Assembly: GCF_009928445.1 (NCBI RefSeq)
Contig: NZ_JAABNO010000001.1
Coordinates: 124,001-188,000 of the forward strand
Length of the DNA: 64,000 nucleotides
Reading direction: 5' to 3'
From: Clostridium sp. C8-1-8
Lineage (GTDB): Bacteria; Bacillota; Clostridia; Clostridiales; Clostridiaceae
Shown: positions 15,517 to 24,174 of the stretch, piece after piece
Layout of the letters: every line of letters starts with the position of its first letter
How positions within the stretch are numbered: the stretch's first letter is position 1
The notes under the pieces: model-generated
Seen by the model: the letters and a program-made list of their open reading frames with translations, nothing else
What the model was told of the DNA's origin: nothing
Databases searched by the model: none
Translations under genes and position numbers: made by a program

Positions 15517-17223
15517 ATGAAGAAAAAATTATTAAGGGCTATGATTTTAAGTCTTAGTGCAGTGTTCATCTTGACGGGATGTTCCGGTGGTAAGGATGAC
15601 TCAAAGGATGATGCTGTAGTACAGCAGAAGGTTGAGGACAGCAGTGAACAGATAATAAAGGCAACAGATTTAAGTAAAAATGTACAAAAGGCCAAGGATA
15701 GAAAAGATACCTTTGTAGCAGCTATTTCAGCTCCAGGAGGAGTATTCTTACCATACTTCTATGATAATGGATGGGATGGTAATGCAACCTCACCTATGTT
15801 TAGCGCTTTGGTAGGACTAGATAGAAACGGTAAGGTAATACCAGACTTAGCTGAAAGCTGGGATATATCAAAGGATCAGTTAACTTACACCTTCCATTTA
15901 AGAAAGAATCTAAAGTTTAGTGATGGTTCACCATTAACAGCAGACGATGTAGCATTTACGCTTACATTACTAGATGATCCAGCTTACTCTGGTGATATGG
16001 ATATCTCTCTTGCTTCTATAAAAGGTGGAGATGACTACAAAAAGGGCTCAGCAGCTTCTATTTCAGGCATCAAGGTAATAGATCCACAGACCGTAGAAGT
16101 AACCACTGAAAAGGTAAATGCTCAGAGCTTAACTACTCTAGGAGTTCAGGTATTGTCAAAGGCATACTATGGAAAAGATTATAAAAAGGGGCAACTTGAT
16201 TATTTAAAGAGTCTATACCCAGCACCTTTAGGAGCAGGTCCATATAAGCTTGATAAATATGTTCCAGGTCAAGAGATACGTTATACTGCTAACGAATATT
16301 ACTACGGAGGAAAGCCTTCTGTAGAGCATTTAATATATAAGGTTACTTCAAAGGATACAAAGCTTCAATTATTTCAAACTGGAGAAACCGACTATGATGG
16401 ATTTACAGCTGATGAGGATACGGTGGATCAGTTAAAGAGCTTAGGCTTTGCAAATATCAGAATTGCTACAGCAAACACTTACAGCTTCTTATATATAAAC
16501 AATAAAAAGCCATATCTTAAGGATACTTTAGTGAGACAGGCACTTATATATGGTCTAGATCGTAAGAAATATGTGGATGTAGCTTATAAGGGTTACGGCC
16601 AAGTAGCAAATGTTCCAGCATCACCAGTTTTATGGTCTTATTCAGATGATGGAGTAAATAAATATGAATTCAATACAGATAAAGCAAAGGAACTTCTAGA
16701 TAAGGCTGGCTGGAAGGTTGGATCAGATGGAGTACGTGAGAAAGACGGACAAAAGCTTAAGATTAACTATCTAGCAAGAAGTAAGGATGATGAGCTTATT
16801 CCAATAGCAAAGGAAAATTATAAAGCTTTAGGAGTAGACTTTAATGCCGAGATAATGGACTTTAATGCCTTAGTTGCAAAGCTTAAAAAAGGTGATTATG
16901 ACTTTGCAGCAGTTTCCACTTCAATGCTTGGGGATCCTAATGACGCTGTAGGTGAGTTTTTATCAACTTCTCAAGGAAACTACTCAGGTTACTCAAATCC
17001 TAAGGTTGATAAGCTAATACTTGATGGAATAGCTACAACTGATGTTGCAAAGAGAAAAGAAATATACAAGGAGCTTTATAAGGAGTTCAGCAATGATCCA
17101 CCTATAATACTTCTAAACTATAGAAAGTCAGTGGCAGCTTACAATGGAAGAATAGAGGGGCTTGATATTGATAACTTCAATGGAATCGGAGCTACCTTGG
17201 CTAAGGTTAAAATAAAGCAATAA
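15517..17223 (+). CDS. oppA: Oligopeptide ABC transporter substrate-binding lipoprotein
   Basis: This is a 568-residue SBP_bac_5 family lipoprotein. The signal peptide ends in the lipobox LTGC with Cys22 as the lipid-anchored residue, followed by a Ser/Asp/Lys linker. SFSALVGL-type core phrases are present: SPMFSALVGLDRNGKVIPDLAESWDI is split across residues 90-115, and TYTFHLRKNLKFSDGSPLTADDV follows. It captures peptides outside the membrane for OppBC. It is the first gene after the T-box leader and is separated from the permeases by a strong terminator, so it should be made in excess. The ligand could be a cysteine- or methionine-containing peptide if the T-box reading is right. Confidence 0.92.
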   Translation: MKKKLLRAMILSLSAVFILTGCSGGKDDSKDDAVVQQKVEDSSEQIIKATDLSKNVQKAKDRKDTFVAAISAPGGVFLPYFYDNGWDGNATSPMFSALVGLDRNGKVIPDLAESWDISKDQLTYTFHLRKNLKFSDGSPLTADDVAFTLTLLDDPAYSGDMDISLASIKGGDDYKKGSAASISGIKVIDPQTVEVTTEKVNAQSLTTLGVQVLSKAYYGKDYKKGQLDYLKSLYPAPLGAGPYKLDKYVPGQEIRYTANEYYYGGKPSVEHLIYKVTSKDTKLQLFQTGETDYDGFTADEDTVDQLKSLGFANIRIATANTYSFLYINNKKPYLKDTLVRQALIYGLDRKKYVDVAYKGYGQVANVPASPVLWSYSDDGVNKYEFNTDKAKELLDKAGWKVGSDGVREKDGQKLKINYLARSKDDELIPIAKENYKALGVDFNAEIMDFNALVAKLKKGDYDFAAVSTSMLGDPNDAVGEFLSTSQGNYSGYSNPKVDKLILDGIATTDVAKRKEIYKELYKEFSNDPPIILLNYRKSVAAYNGRIEGLDIDNFNGIGATLAKVKIKQ

Positions 17224-17245
17224 AAATATATATTTCAGATAAAGT

Positions 17246-17275
17246 AAAAAGGTCTAGCCGAAGCTAGACCTTTTT
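17246..17275 (+). terminator. Intra-operon terminator between oppA and oppB
   Basis: AAAAAGGTCTAGC (17246-17258) and GCTAGACCTTTTT (17263-17275) form a perfect 13-bp stem with a CGAA tetraloop. Partial read-through would set the binding protein to permease ratio. The in-frame TTG at 17274 lies inside it and is not a start. Confidence 0.85.
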
Positions 17276-17300
17276 GGAGATATATGAGAGGAGGCAGTAT

Positions 17301-18257
17301 ATGAAAAAATATATTTTTAAAAGATTTGTTCAGATGATTCCAACCTTGATTGGAGTATCAATGATAGTTTTCTTTCTCTTTGCCTTGTTGCCAGGAGATT
17401 ATATAGATTCTAATCTTCAGCTTACACCACAAAGAGCTCACGAGCTAAAAGCCTTATACGGATTAGACAAACCTATACCAGTACGTTATGTAAATTGGGT
17501 GAAGGATGCTCTAACTGGCAACCTTGGTTTTTCTTTAAAATATCAAGAATCGGTAACCTCACTTTTAAATAAATATATATGGAATTCTTTTATAGTAGCA
17601 GTATTTACCCTGATACTATCTTGGAGTATAGCACTTATAATAGGAGTTTTTTCTGCGCTGAAGCAGTACTCAATTTTTGATGGAATAGTTACTTTAGCAG
17701 TATTTGCATCCATGTCCTTTCCATCCTTCTTCATAGGGCTTCTCATGATTAAGTTCTTTGCAATAGACCTGAAGCTACTGCCGGTAGGGGGCATGATCGA
17801 TACGGGAAGCAGCTACACCGGCTTCACCTATGTGTTTGATGTATTGAGACATATGATACTTCCGGTTGCCATACTTACTTTCCTTAGTATTGGGTCACTT
17901 ACAAGATATTTTAGAACTGGTATGTTGGATGTTATAAGACTAGATTTTATACGTACAGCAAGGGCAAAGGGCTTAAAAGAAAAGACTGTTATCTTTAAGC
18001 ATGCCTTGAAAAATGCCATTCTTCCTGCAATAACTTTGCTGGGCTTTGAGCTACCAGGTTTATTCTCCGGTGCCATAATAACAGAGCAGATCTTTAACTG
18101 GCCAGGAGTTGGAAGAGTGCAGCTTGAAGCTTTAAGCTATAGAGACTACCCAGTGCTTATGGCTTTTACCATGTTTTTATCCTTCTTAACTATACTAGGT
18201 AACTTCTTAGCAGATATATTATATGCTGCTGCAGATCCTAGAATAAGACTTAAATAG
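17301..18257 (+). CDS. oppB: Oligopeptide ABC transporter permease OppB
   Basis: This 318-residue inner-membrane permease has six predicted segments, starting with FKRFVQMIPTLIGVSMIVFFLF. The binding-protein-dependent EAA loop appears as RTARAKGLKEKTVIFKHALKNA, followed by LPAITLLG. The LPGD motif (FALLPGDYID) is typical of OppB/DppB. ATG 17301 follows GAGAGGAGG. It pairs with OppC to form the channel. Confidence 0.92.
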   Translation: MKKYIFKRFVQMIPTLIGVSMIVFFLFALLPGDYIDSNLQLTPQRAHELKALYGLDKPIPVRYVNWVKDALTGNLGFSLKYQESVTSLLNKYIWNSFIVAVFTLILSWSIALIIGVFSALKQYSIFDGIVTLAVFASMSFPSFFIGLLMIKFFAIDLKLLPVGGMIDTGSSYTGFTYVFDVLRHMILPVAILTFLSIGSLTRYFRTGMLDVIRLDFIRTARAKGLKEKTVIFKHALKNAILPAITLLGFELPGLFSGAIITEQIFNWPGVGRVQLEALSYRDYPVLMAFTMFLSFLTILGNFLADILYAAADPRIRLK

Positions 18258-18276
18258 AAAGAGAAGAGGTGAAGGT

Positions 18277-19194
18277 ATGATAAATTCAAAGGTTGTTAAT
18301 AAAAGCAAGGCTGTAAGAAAGTCGGAATCCTTATGGAAACAAGCCTTTAAGAGACTAAGAAAAAATAAATTAGCGATGATAGCACTTATATTTCTCATAT
18401 TGATGCTTTTATTTAGCTTTATAGGACCATTATTTTCTCCATACGTTTCAGGAACCGTTAATGCCTCAAGCATAAGCAAAGCTCCTAGTGCAAGGCACTG
18501 GCTAGGTACTGATAAGCTAGGAAGGGATATTCTTACGAGACTTATGCAAGCAGGCAGGATTTCTTTAACCATAGGAATTGCCTCCATGCTGGTATCAGTG
18601 ATATTTGGAGCTATACTTGGAGCCATTTCAGGCTTTTATGGAGGTATTGTAGATAATCTAATAATGAGAATTGCAGATATATTGATGTCCATACCTGGTT
18701 TGCCACTGCTTATGATAATAGGGGCATTGCTATCTGAGTGGAAGGTTCCAGGAGAGTACCGTATATATATTGTTATGATAATGCTTAGTTTAGTAGGTTG
18801 GCCAGGACTTGCCAGACTTATAAGAGGGCAAATACTGTCCCTTAAAGAGCAGCCCTTTATGCAGGCTACTGAAGTGCTAGGACTTAGCGATAGAAGAAAG
18901 ATTTTTAATCATTTAATTCCAAATACAATTCCAATATTACTGGTAGTAGCTACTTTAAATGTAGCTGGAGCCATATTAAGTGAATCTGTATTAAGCTTTT
19001 TAGGCCTAGGAGTAGTCCCACCAGCGGCTTCTTGGGGAAATATGATAGACGCGGCAAATAACTTGATAGACTTCCAAAAGAGACCTTGGCTTTGGGTACC
19101 TCCAGGAACAGCAATTTTTCTTACGGTTATATCCATAAACTTATTAGGTGAGGGTTTAAGAGATGCTCTTGATCCTAAGATGAAAGGTAGGTAA
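18277..19194 (+). CDS. oppC: Oligopeptide ABC transporter permease OppC
   Basis: This 305-residue permease has the OppC N-terminal domain (FKRLRKNKLAMIALIFLILM) and the transition HWLGTDKLGRDILTRLMQAGRISL that is diagnostic of OppC/DppC. The EAA loop reads MQATEVLGLSDRRKIFNHLIPN. Six membrane segments are predicted. GAAGAGGTGAAGG precedes the ATG. It lies 19 bp after oppB. Confidence 0.92.
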   Translation: MINSKVVNKSKAVRKSESLWKQAFKRLRKNKLAMIALIFLILMLLFSFIGPLFSPYVSGTVNASSISKAPSARHWLGTDKLGRDILTRLMQAGRISLTIGIASMLVSVIFGAILGAISGFYGGIVDNLIMRIADILMSIPGLPLLMIIGALLSEWKVPGEYRIYIVMIMLSLVGWPGLARLIRGQILSLKEQPFMQATEVLGLSDRRKIFNHLIPNTIPILLVVATLNVAGAILSESVLSFLGLGVVPPAASWGNMIDAANNLIDFQKRPWLWVPPGTAIFLTVISINLLGEGLRDALDPKMKGR

Positions 19195-19200
19195 TATACG

Positions 19201-20184
19201 ATGAAAAAAACACTATTAGAAGTAAAAAACTTAAAAACCTACTTTCATGTAGATAATGATGTAGTTAAAGCTGTTGATGACGTTAGCTTTTCTATAAATG
19301 AAGGGGAAGTGGTTTGCGTAGTTGGTGAGTCAGGCTGTGGTAAGAGTGTAACCTCCTTATCTATAATGAGGCTTATAAGTGATCAAGGAAAGATTGAAGA
19401 TGGACAAATAATTTTTAATGGAAAAGACCTGCTTTCTTTAAATAAATATGATATGAGAGATATCAGAGGAAATGATATTGCTATGATTTTTCAAGAGCCA
19501 ATGACTTCTCTTAATCCCGTATTTACAATAGGTCAGCAAATGCTTGAACCAATTATGGTACATTTATTATTAAACAAAGAAGAAGCTCATAAAAAGGCCA
19601 TAGAGCTTATAACTAAGGTTGGTATACCAAGAGCTGAAGAGATATTTAATTCTTATCCTCATGAATTAAGTGGAGGCATGCTACAGCGTATCATGATTGC
19701 CATAGCCCTAAGCTGTGAGCCTAAGCTTCTAATTGCGGATGAACCTACCACTGCTCTTGACGTTACTATCCAAGCTCAGGTTTTAGATATATTGCGTAGT
19801 ATAAGAGATGAGTTTAATACCTCTATACTTTTTATAACTCATGATCTAGGAGTAGTAGCAGAGATGGCAGATCATGTAGTTGTAATGTACGCAGGGAAGG
19901 TTATAGAAGAAGCTCCAGTATTAGAATTATTTAAGAACCCTAAGCATCCATACACCAAAGGGCTTCTTAAGTCAAAACCAATAATAGGACAAAGAAAGCC
20001 TAGGCTTTATTCTATACAGGGACAGGTACCAAATCTTTTAGAGCTTAAAGAGTCTTGCTATTTTAGTGATAGATGTGAACACTGCATGGAAATATGCAAA
20101 AACAAAGCACCAGAGCTTAAGTTAGATGATAATAAGCATAAAACTGCCTGCTGGCTTTATGAGGAGGGAGATAAAAATGAGTAA
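19201..20184 (+). CDS. oppD: Oligopeptide ABC transporter ATPase OppD
   Basis: This 327-residue protein has Walker [10 protein letters not shown]-loop [11 protein letters not shown], signature [12 protein letters not shown], Walker [13 protein letters not shown] and switch FITHD. The C-terminal oligo_HPY domain has KHPYTKGLL and the cysteine cluster C-x6-C-x2-C-x3-C near residues 286-300. Related OppD/DppD proteins carry a [4Fe-4S] cluster there; its presence here is inference. The 3' end overlaps oppF by 8 bp. Confidence 0.92.
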   Translation: MKKTLLEVKNLKTYFHVDNDVVKAVDDVSFSINEGEVVCVVGESGCGKSVTSLSIMRLISDQGKIEDGQIIFNGKDLLSLNKYDMRDIRGNDIAMIFQEPMTSLNPVFTIGQQMLEPIMVHLLLNKEEAHKKAIELITKVGIPRAEEIFNSYPHELSGGMLQRIMIAIALSCEPKLLIADEPTTALDVTIQAQVLDILRSIRDEFNTSILFITHDLGVVAEMADHVVVMYAGKVIEEAPVLELFKNPKHPYTKGLLKSKPIIGQRKPRLYSIQGQVPNLLELKESCYFSDRCEHCMEICKNKAPELKLDDNKHKTACWLYEEGDKNE

Positions 20185-21142
20185 GCCTTTATTAGAAGTA
20201 AAAAACTTAAAAAAATACTTTCCTATCTCTAAAGGTCTTTTTGGCAAAGCAAAGGAAAATGTAAGAGCAGTAGATGATGTGAGCTTTACCATAGGAAAAG
20301 GAGAAGCCTTTGGCCTGGTAGGTGAGTCTGGAAGCGGAAAAACCACTATTGGTAAGACCATATTAAGGATGAATGATAAGACTGATGGTAAGGTGCTTTT
20401 TGATGGTTTAGATATACACAAGCTCTCAAAGAAGGAACTACAAAAGCTCCGTCCAAAGATGCAGTATATATTCCAAGATCCTTATAGCTCACTGGACCCA
20501 AGGATGAGAATCGGAGATGCCATAGGAGAACCCTTACTTCAACATGGCTTAGCAACCGAGGAAAATGTTCGAGAAAAGGTGGAAGAAGTATTGGTTTTAT
20601 GCGGTCTTGCTCCATATCATATAGATAGGTTTCCTCATGAGTTTTCTGGAGGGCAGCGTCAGCGTATAGTTATAGCTAGAGCCATGGCTTTACAACCAGA
20701 CTTTATAGTAGCAGATGAGCCAGTGTCTGCCTTAGATGTATCCATACAAGCACAGATAATAAATCTTTTCAGTGATTTAAAGGAGAAGAGAGGTCTTTCT
20801 TACTTATTTATATCCCATGATTTAAGTGTGGTAGAGCATCTTTGCAGTAGAATAGCCATCATGTATCTAGGAAATATAGTAGAGCTGGCGGATAGAGACG
20901 AGCTATTTAACAATCCATTACACCCATACACCAAGGCTTTATTATCAGCAGTGCCAATACCGGACCCAACTCTTAAAAGAAAGAGAATCATACTAAAGGG
21001 TGACATACCAAGCCCAGCCAATCCTCCTTCAGGCTGCAGGTTTCATACAAGATGTCCTTATGCTATGGAAAAGTGTAGTAAGGAAGTTCCTGAGTTTAAG
21101 AAAGTTTCTGAAGGCCATGAGGTGGCGTGCCATTTGGTTTAA
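20177..21142 (+). CDS. oppF: Oligopeptide ABC transporter ATPase OppF
   Basis: This 321-residue protein has Walker A GESGSGKT, FQDPYSSLDPRM, signature FSGGQRQRIVIARA, Walker B IVADEPVSALD and FISHDLSVV. The C-terminal oligo_HPY domain ends HTRCPYAMEKC. ATG 20177 has GAGGAGGGAG upstream; the longer frame starting at 20126 lies inside oppD and is rejected. It forms a heterodimer with OppD to drive peptide import. Confidence 0.92.
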   Translation: MSKPLLEVKNLKKYFPISKGLFGKAKENVRAVDDVSFTIGKGEAFGLVGESGSGKTTIGKTILRMNDKTDGKVLFDGLDIHKLSKKELQKLRPKMQYIFQDPYSSLDPRMRIGDAIGEPLLQHGLATEENVREKVEEVLVLCGLAPYHIDRFPHEFSGGQRQRIVIARAMALQPDFIVADEPVSALDVSIQAQIINLFSDLKEKRGLSYLFISHDLSVVEHLCSRIAIMYLGNIVELADRDELFNNPLHPYTKALLSAVPIPDPTLKRKRIILKGDIPSPANPPSGCRFHTRCPYAMEKCSKEVPEFKKVSEGHEVACHLV

Positions 21143-21146
21143 AGAT

Positions 21147-21243
21147 GTGGCACCTAAATCAAAAATCTAATTTCAAAACTCTTATGATTTTTAATAGGAG
21201 AATTCGAAAATATAGATTTTATTATGAAGTGGTACATCTGTAG
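21147..21243 (+). repeat. Intergenic repeat F3, copy 2
   Basis: The right end TTTTATTATGAAGTGGTACATCT matches the other copies. The centre is TTTCAAAACTC then AGGAGAATTCGAAAATATAG. It lies just 3' of oppF. Confidence 0.6.
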
Positions 21244-21326
21244 ATACTAATATAATGAAAAAAACGGCTCTTTTGGATTTTATAAAGACACTTTACAATG
21301 ATAGATGATATGATAAAAATATGTTA

Positions 21327-21430
21327 TATAGGTATCCTTTATGAAAACTTAATTTATACATGTTCCATAATCCTGGTTTCTGGCAAGCATTAGGAATGTA
21401 TAAATTAATAGTTTAAGTTGGATACCTATA
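21327..21430 (+). repeat. F1 leader element upstream of Nudix gene
   Basis: Perfect 11-bp terminal inverted repeats TATAGGTATCC / GGATACCTATA enclose the core arms AACTTAATTTATACATG and AATGTATAAATTAATAGTT. The loop reads TTCCATAATCCTGGTTTCTGG. It ends 42 nt before the start codon at 21472. Confidence 0.75.
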
Positions 21431-21471
21431 TTAAAAATCTTAGCATTTAATTTATATGGAGATTAACCATT

Positions 21472-21906
21472 ATGAAAATAAGAAAAGCAATTGGTGCAGT
21501 TGTAGTTCAAGATAATGAATATTTACTAATTCATAAAGTTAGGAATTCTGATAGTAGCGAGTTTATTAACGGATATTGGGATTTTCCAAAGGGTGGAGTT
21601 GAAGAGTCGGATAAAAACTTAGAAGTAGCAGTTATGCGAGAGCTAAAAGAAGAGACTGGATCTGCTAATTATAGAATAATTGATAGATTTGATAGAAATA
21701 TTTGCTTCTTATTTCCTAAAGCATATAAATATGAAAAGCAAGAAACTACTATGTTTTATGTTGAGTATTATGGAAATAGAGAAGAATTAAAGCCTCAGGA
21801 TGAGGAAATTGATGAGGTTAAGTTTTTTTCTAAAGAACACTTAATGAGCATTATATCCCTTGATGAAACAAAGGACTTTTTAAGGGAAGTGTTTTATAGA
21901 ATATAG
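21472..21906 (+). CDS. Nudix hydrolase with variant Nudix box
   Basis: This 144-residue protein resembles the Ap4A/MutT group (GYWDFPKGGVE). The catalytic half REL-KEETG is intact, but the position of the first Nudix-box glutamate (G-x5-E) is lysine (GGVEESDKNLE). That residue is structural rather than metal-binding in studied members, so activity may remain. The N-terminal AIGAVVVQDNEYLLIH is the usual first strand. GGAG precedes the ATG by 8 nt. An F1 element lies immediately upstream. Confidence 0.85.
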   Translation: MKIRKAIGAVVVQDNEYLLIHKVRNSDSSEFINGYWDFPKGGVEESDKNLEVAVMRELKEETGSANYRIIDRFDRNICFLFPKAYKYEKQETTMFYVEYYGNREELKPQDEEIDEVKFFSKEHLMSIISLDETKDFLREVFYRI

Positions 21907-22085
21907 TATTGCTTAGTACTCTCAATTAAAAGTATTAGTATAGATGAATTGAATAACTACAATAGCAGCTATAAGGCTACTAACTTAAATAATAATTGAA
22001 ACTAATGTAGTGATTAAAAAGATATGAATTTTTTATAAAGCTAAAAAGATAAAAACTGTTATCTGTGACCATATGATATTATAAG

Positions 22086-22124
22086 AATAAGTAGGTGAAA
22101 GAATACACCTACTTATTTTTTTTA
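22086..22124. terminator. Bidirectional terminator between Nudix gene and signal-peptide gene
   Basis: AATAAGTAGGTG (22086-22097) and CACCTACTTATT (22106-22117) are perfectly complementary. A T-run follows on the plus strand, and the stem also closes the convergent minus-strand gene. Confidence 0.8.
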
Positions 22125-22129
22125 TTATG

Positions 22130-22270
22130 TTAGCCTCTAGTTGGATCTACCCATTGTCCCATTAGAGTAATTGTGTTGTGTCCATTAGATAATGTAAGGT
22201 TGTTCAATGGAACAGCTAGAATACCTAAAACTAATACACTAAGTAATAGTGACGATAATTTTTTTCTCAT
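22130..22270 (-). CDS. Signal-peptide precursor of an RRNPP quorum-sensing pair, 46 residues
   Basis: The product starts MRKKLSSLLLSVLVLGILAV, a basic head and hydrophobic export signal, then PLNNLTLSNGHNTI and the tail TLMGQWVDPTRG. The ribosome binding site GGGAGGGG lies 8 nt before the ATG at 22270. It lies 83 bp downstream of, and on the same strand as, a TPR-HTH regulator, the standard arrangement of regulator and secreted pre-peptide in the RRNPP family. The mature signal is probably cut from the C-terminal tail and re-imported, possibly by an Opp permease such as that at 17301-21142. The tail has no similarity I can name. Too short for most gene callers. Confidence 0.75.
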   Translation of the reverse strand: MRKKLSSLLLSVLVLGILAVPLNNLTLSNGHNTITLMGQWVDPTRG

Positions 22271-22307
22271 AAGAAATACCCCTCCCAACCATTTATGTTA
22301 CTATTAT

Positions 22308-22343
22308 ATTACAATTATATCAAAAATGCACTATAATTGTAAT
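22308..22343 (-). promoter_or_regulatory. Promoter and candidate operator of the signal-peptide gene
   Basis: On the minus strand, TTACAA (22342-22337), a 17-bp spacer, and TATAAT (22319-22314) form a promoter. Both boxes lie inside a perfect 12-bp inverted repeat ATTACAATTATA / TATAATTGTAAT (22308-22319 and 22332-22343) with a 12-bp spacer, so a bound dimer pair would cover the promoter. Confidence 0.65.
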
Positions 22344-22353
22344 GAATGAATTT

Positions 22354-23646
22354 TTATATAAAGGCTTCAAGTTCTTTAAGATATTCATCGCACTTCTTTT
22401 GATCACCTTGTTTATTTGCTACTTCTGCAAGTTTGTATAACGCAAAGCGTTTTCCTTCTTTTAAGTCGTTTCTTTCTAAGGTTTCCATTAATCTCTCCAT
22501 GCTTTGCTTTAATTTGTCAAATAATTTGCTTTCTGATAGAACTTTTGCTAAATCTTTATAAGCATCTAATAACAAATCAAATCTATTATACTGTTCTGCC
22601 ATTTCTGTAGCTAAATCAAATAACATCAAGCTTTCCTCAAGCAATCCTTGTGCATACAATACTTTTGCTTTTAGAGTGAGTGTTGTTGAAAGATTTGGTT
22701 TATTATATTTGAGTTTTAAACTCTGAGATTGACTTAGGTATTGTAAGCTTTTGTTGTAATCTTTAATTTTATAATAATATTCGCCTATATTATTATATAA
22801 TATTGAAAGAAGAACATTGTAATTATCACTATTTTTCTCTTTTACTAATTGAATTAATTCAAAGTACTGCTTTGCAGATTCATCATCTTTTCCAGTAACA
22901 GAGAGAATAAGAGCCTTATCCAACTTTGCCTCTACCAATACGTAATCATCAGTAATCATGGTATTGTTTAATATTTTATTATCTATTAGTGATAGGCTTT
23001 CATAATACTTCTCCATACGGGAATAACATAAGGCTACAGATCTAATTCCTTTCGCATAGCGCACATAATCTCCAAAATTTAAGGCATAAGTACTACCATT
23101 TTCATAATAAATACTTGAATCCTCATAGTTGTTTTGCATATATTTACAGAAACCCAGCTCTAAGTAAATAAATACTTGATTTTTTTCATCCTTTAGTTCT
23201 TTGTAAAATCCTAGAGCATTGCTTAACGATACAAAAGCATTACTATAATCTTTTTCATCGTTATACATTTTTCCAGAAATCTTATAGCAATGTGCTAACA
23301 AGTCTATTAGTTCAAATTTCTTTTCTATTTCGATAAGTTCGTCCAACTTTTTATGAGTAAGTTGTGTTTCATCTTTTAATTCATTTTCGCAGTAATATCT
23401 AGCGTCCTCCTTTGGAGTTCTAGAAAAATATTCTTCATCTAAGTTTAAATTAACACTTATTCTCTTAGCTATTTCATTGAATCTTTCAGCTAAAAGCTTA
23501 GAACTTGCTTTGCTTACATTCCTTTTTCCACTTTCCATCATACTAATGAAGGCTCTAGTCATGTTTGTATTTTCAAGTTCAGCTTGATTTACTCGAAACT
23601 TTTTCCTCATTAGTTTAATTTTTTCGTTTGGATTTAAAAATTCCAA
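22354..23646 (-). CDS. RRNPP-type transcriptional regulator (HTH plus TPR repeats)
   Basis: This 430-residue protein has an N-terminal XRE-type helix-turn-helix (about residues 7-65: KIKLMRKKFRVNQAELENTN, then TRAFISMMESGKRNVSKASS). From about residue 110 it is built of repeated helix pairs of TPR type (KDYSNAFVSLSNALGFYKEL; NNYEDSSIYYENGS; KDYNKSLQYLSQSQSLKLKY; GLLEESLMLFDLATEMAEQY). This is the fold of PlcR, NprR and the Qsr regulators of clostridia, in which the TPR groove binds a short re-imported peptide and changes DNA binding. TTG start with GGGGGGAG upstream. The signal gene lies directly downstream. Targets beyond the adjacent promoter are unknown. Confidence 0.85.
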   Translation of the reverse strand: MEFLNPNEKIKLMRKKFRVNQAELENTNMTRAFISMMESGKRNVSKASSKLLAERFNEIAKRISVNLNLDEEYFSRTPKEDARYYCENELKDETQLTHKKLDELIEIEKKFELIDLLAHCYKISGKMYNDEKDYSNAFVSLSNALGFYKELKDEKNQVFIYLELGFCKYMQNNYEDSSIYYENGSTYALNFGDYVRYAKGIRSVALCYSRMEKYYESLSLIDNKILNNTMITDDYVLVEAKLDKALILSVTGKDDESAKQYFELIQLVKEKNSDNYNVLLSILYNNIGEYYYKIKDYNKSLQYLSQSQSLKLKYNKPNLSTTLTLKAKVLYAQGLLEESLMLFDLATEMAEQYNRFDLLLDAYKDLAKVLSESKLFDKLKQSMERLMETLERNDLKEGKRFALYKLAEVANKQGDQKKCDEYLKELEAFI

Positions 23647-24174
23647 AGCGCTCCCCCCTTTTTACATTAACTCATAACCAAAATACGTTGATACATATAT
23701 TAGAAATTATATATTATTATTACATAAATTGCTCAAGAAAATGAAAAAAATGTTAATATGTTAATTTTTTTAATGAAAAATATTTTTTTAACAATGAAAC
23801 TGCTAAATTCGAGGGAGGTATTTTACAAAAAATTACTTATTAACAACTTATTAATGATGACTCTAGTATGAGATGGTAACTTCTATAGTATTTTTCCTAG
23901 TACATATTTAAAGATCAAATTATCTTTCTAATATCCAAGAGCTAAAGTTCATTAAGGAATTAAAACTACAATATACAGATATTAATAAAATAAAAAGTGC
24001 AATGACCTAACAGTACTTTTATTGTTAATTAACTTTTTATAAGAGTATAATAATCTGTAAGAATAATTAATTAGAGGAGTAAAAGACAAGTTTTGTTATT
24101 TTATAGAGTTTTAATAGCGCCTTCGGAAAAGGTAGAATTTAAATATTTATTTATATATATTTGGAGGTAATTTT
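23647..24174. other. Intergenic region between regulator and dehydrogenase
   Basis: Very AT-rich and without a credible ORF. A weak stem AATAAAAAGT/ACTTTTATT (23991-24020) may be a terminator-like element. It must contain the divergent promoters of the RRNPP regulator and the dehydrogenase, neither of which I can place firmly. Confidence 0.35.

Noticed and set aside
18219..18626. 135-codon minus-strand ORF
   Set aside because: Shadow of oppB/oppC, whose motifs are unambiguous.
20126..20176. Extended N-terminus of OppF
   Set aside because: It overlaps oppD by far more than needed and the ATG 20177 has a strong ribosome binding site and family-typical start.
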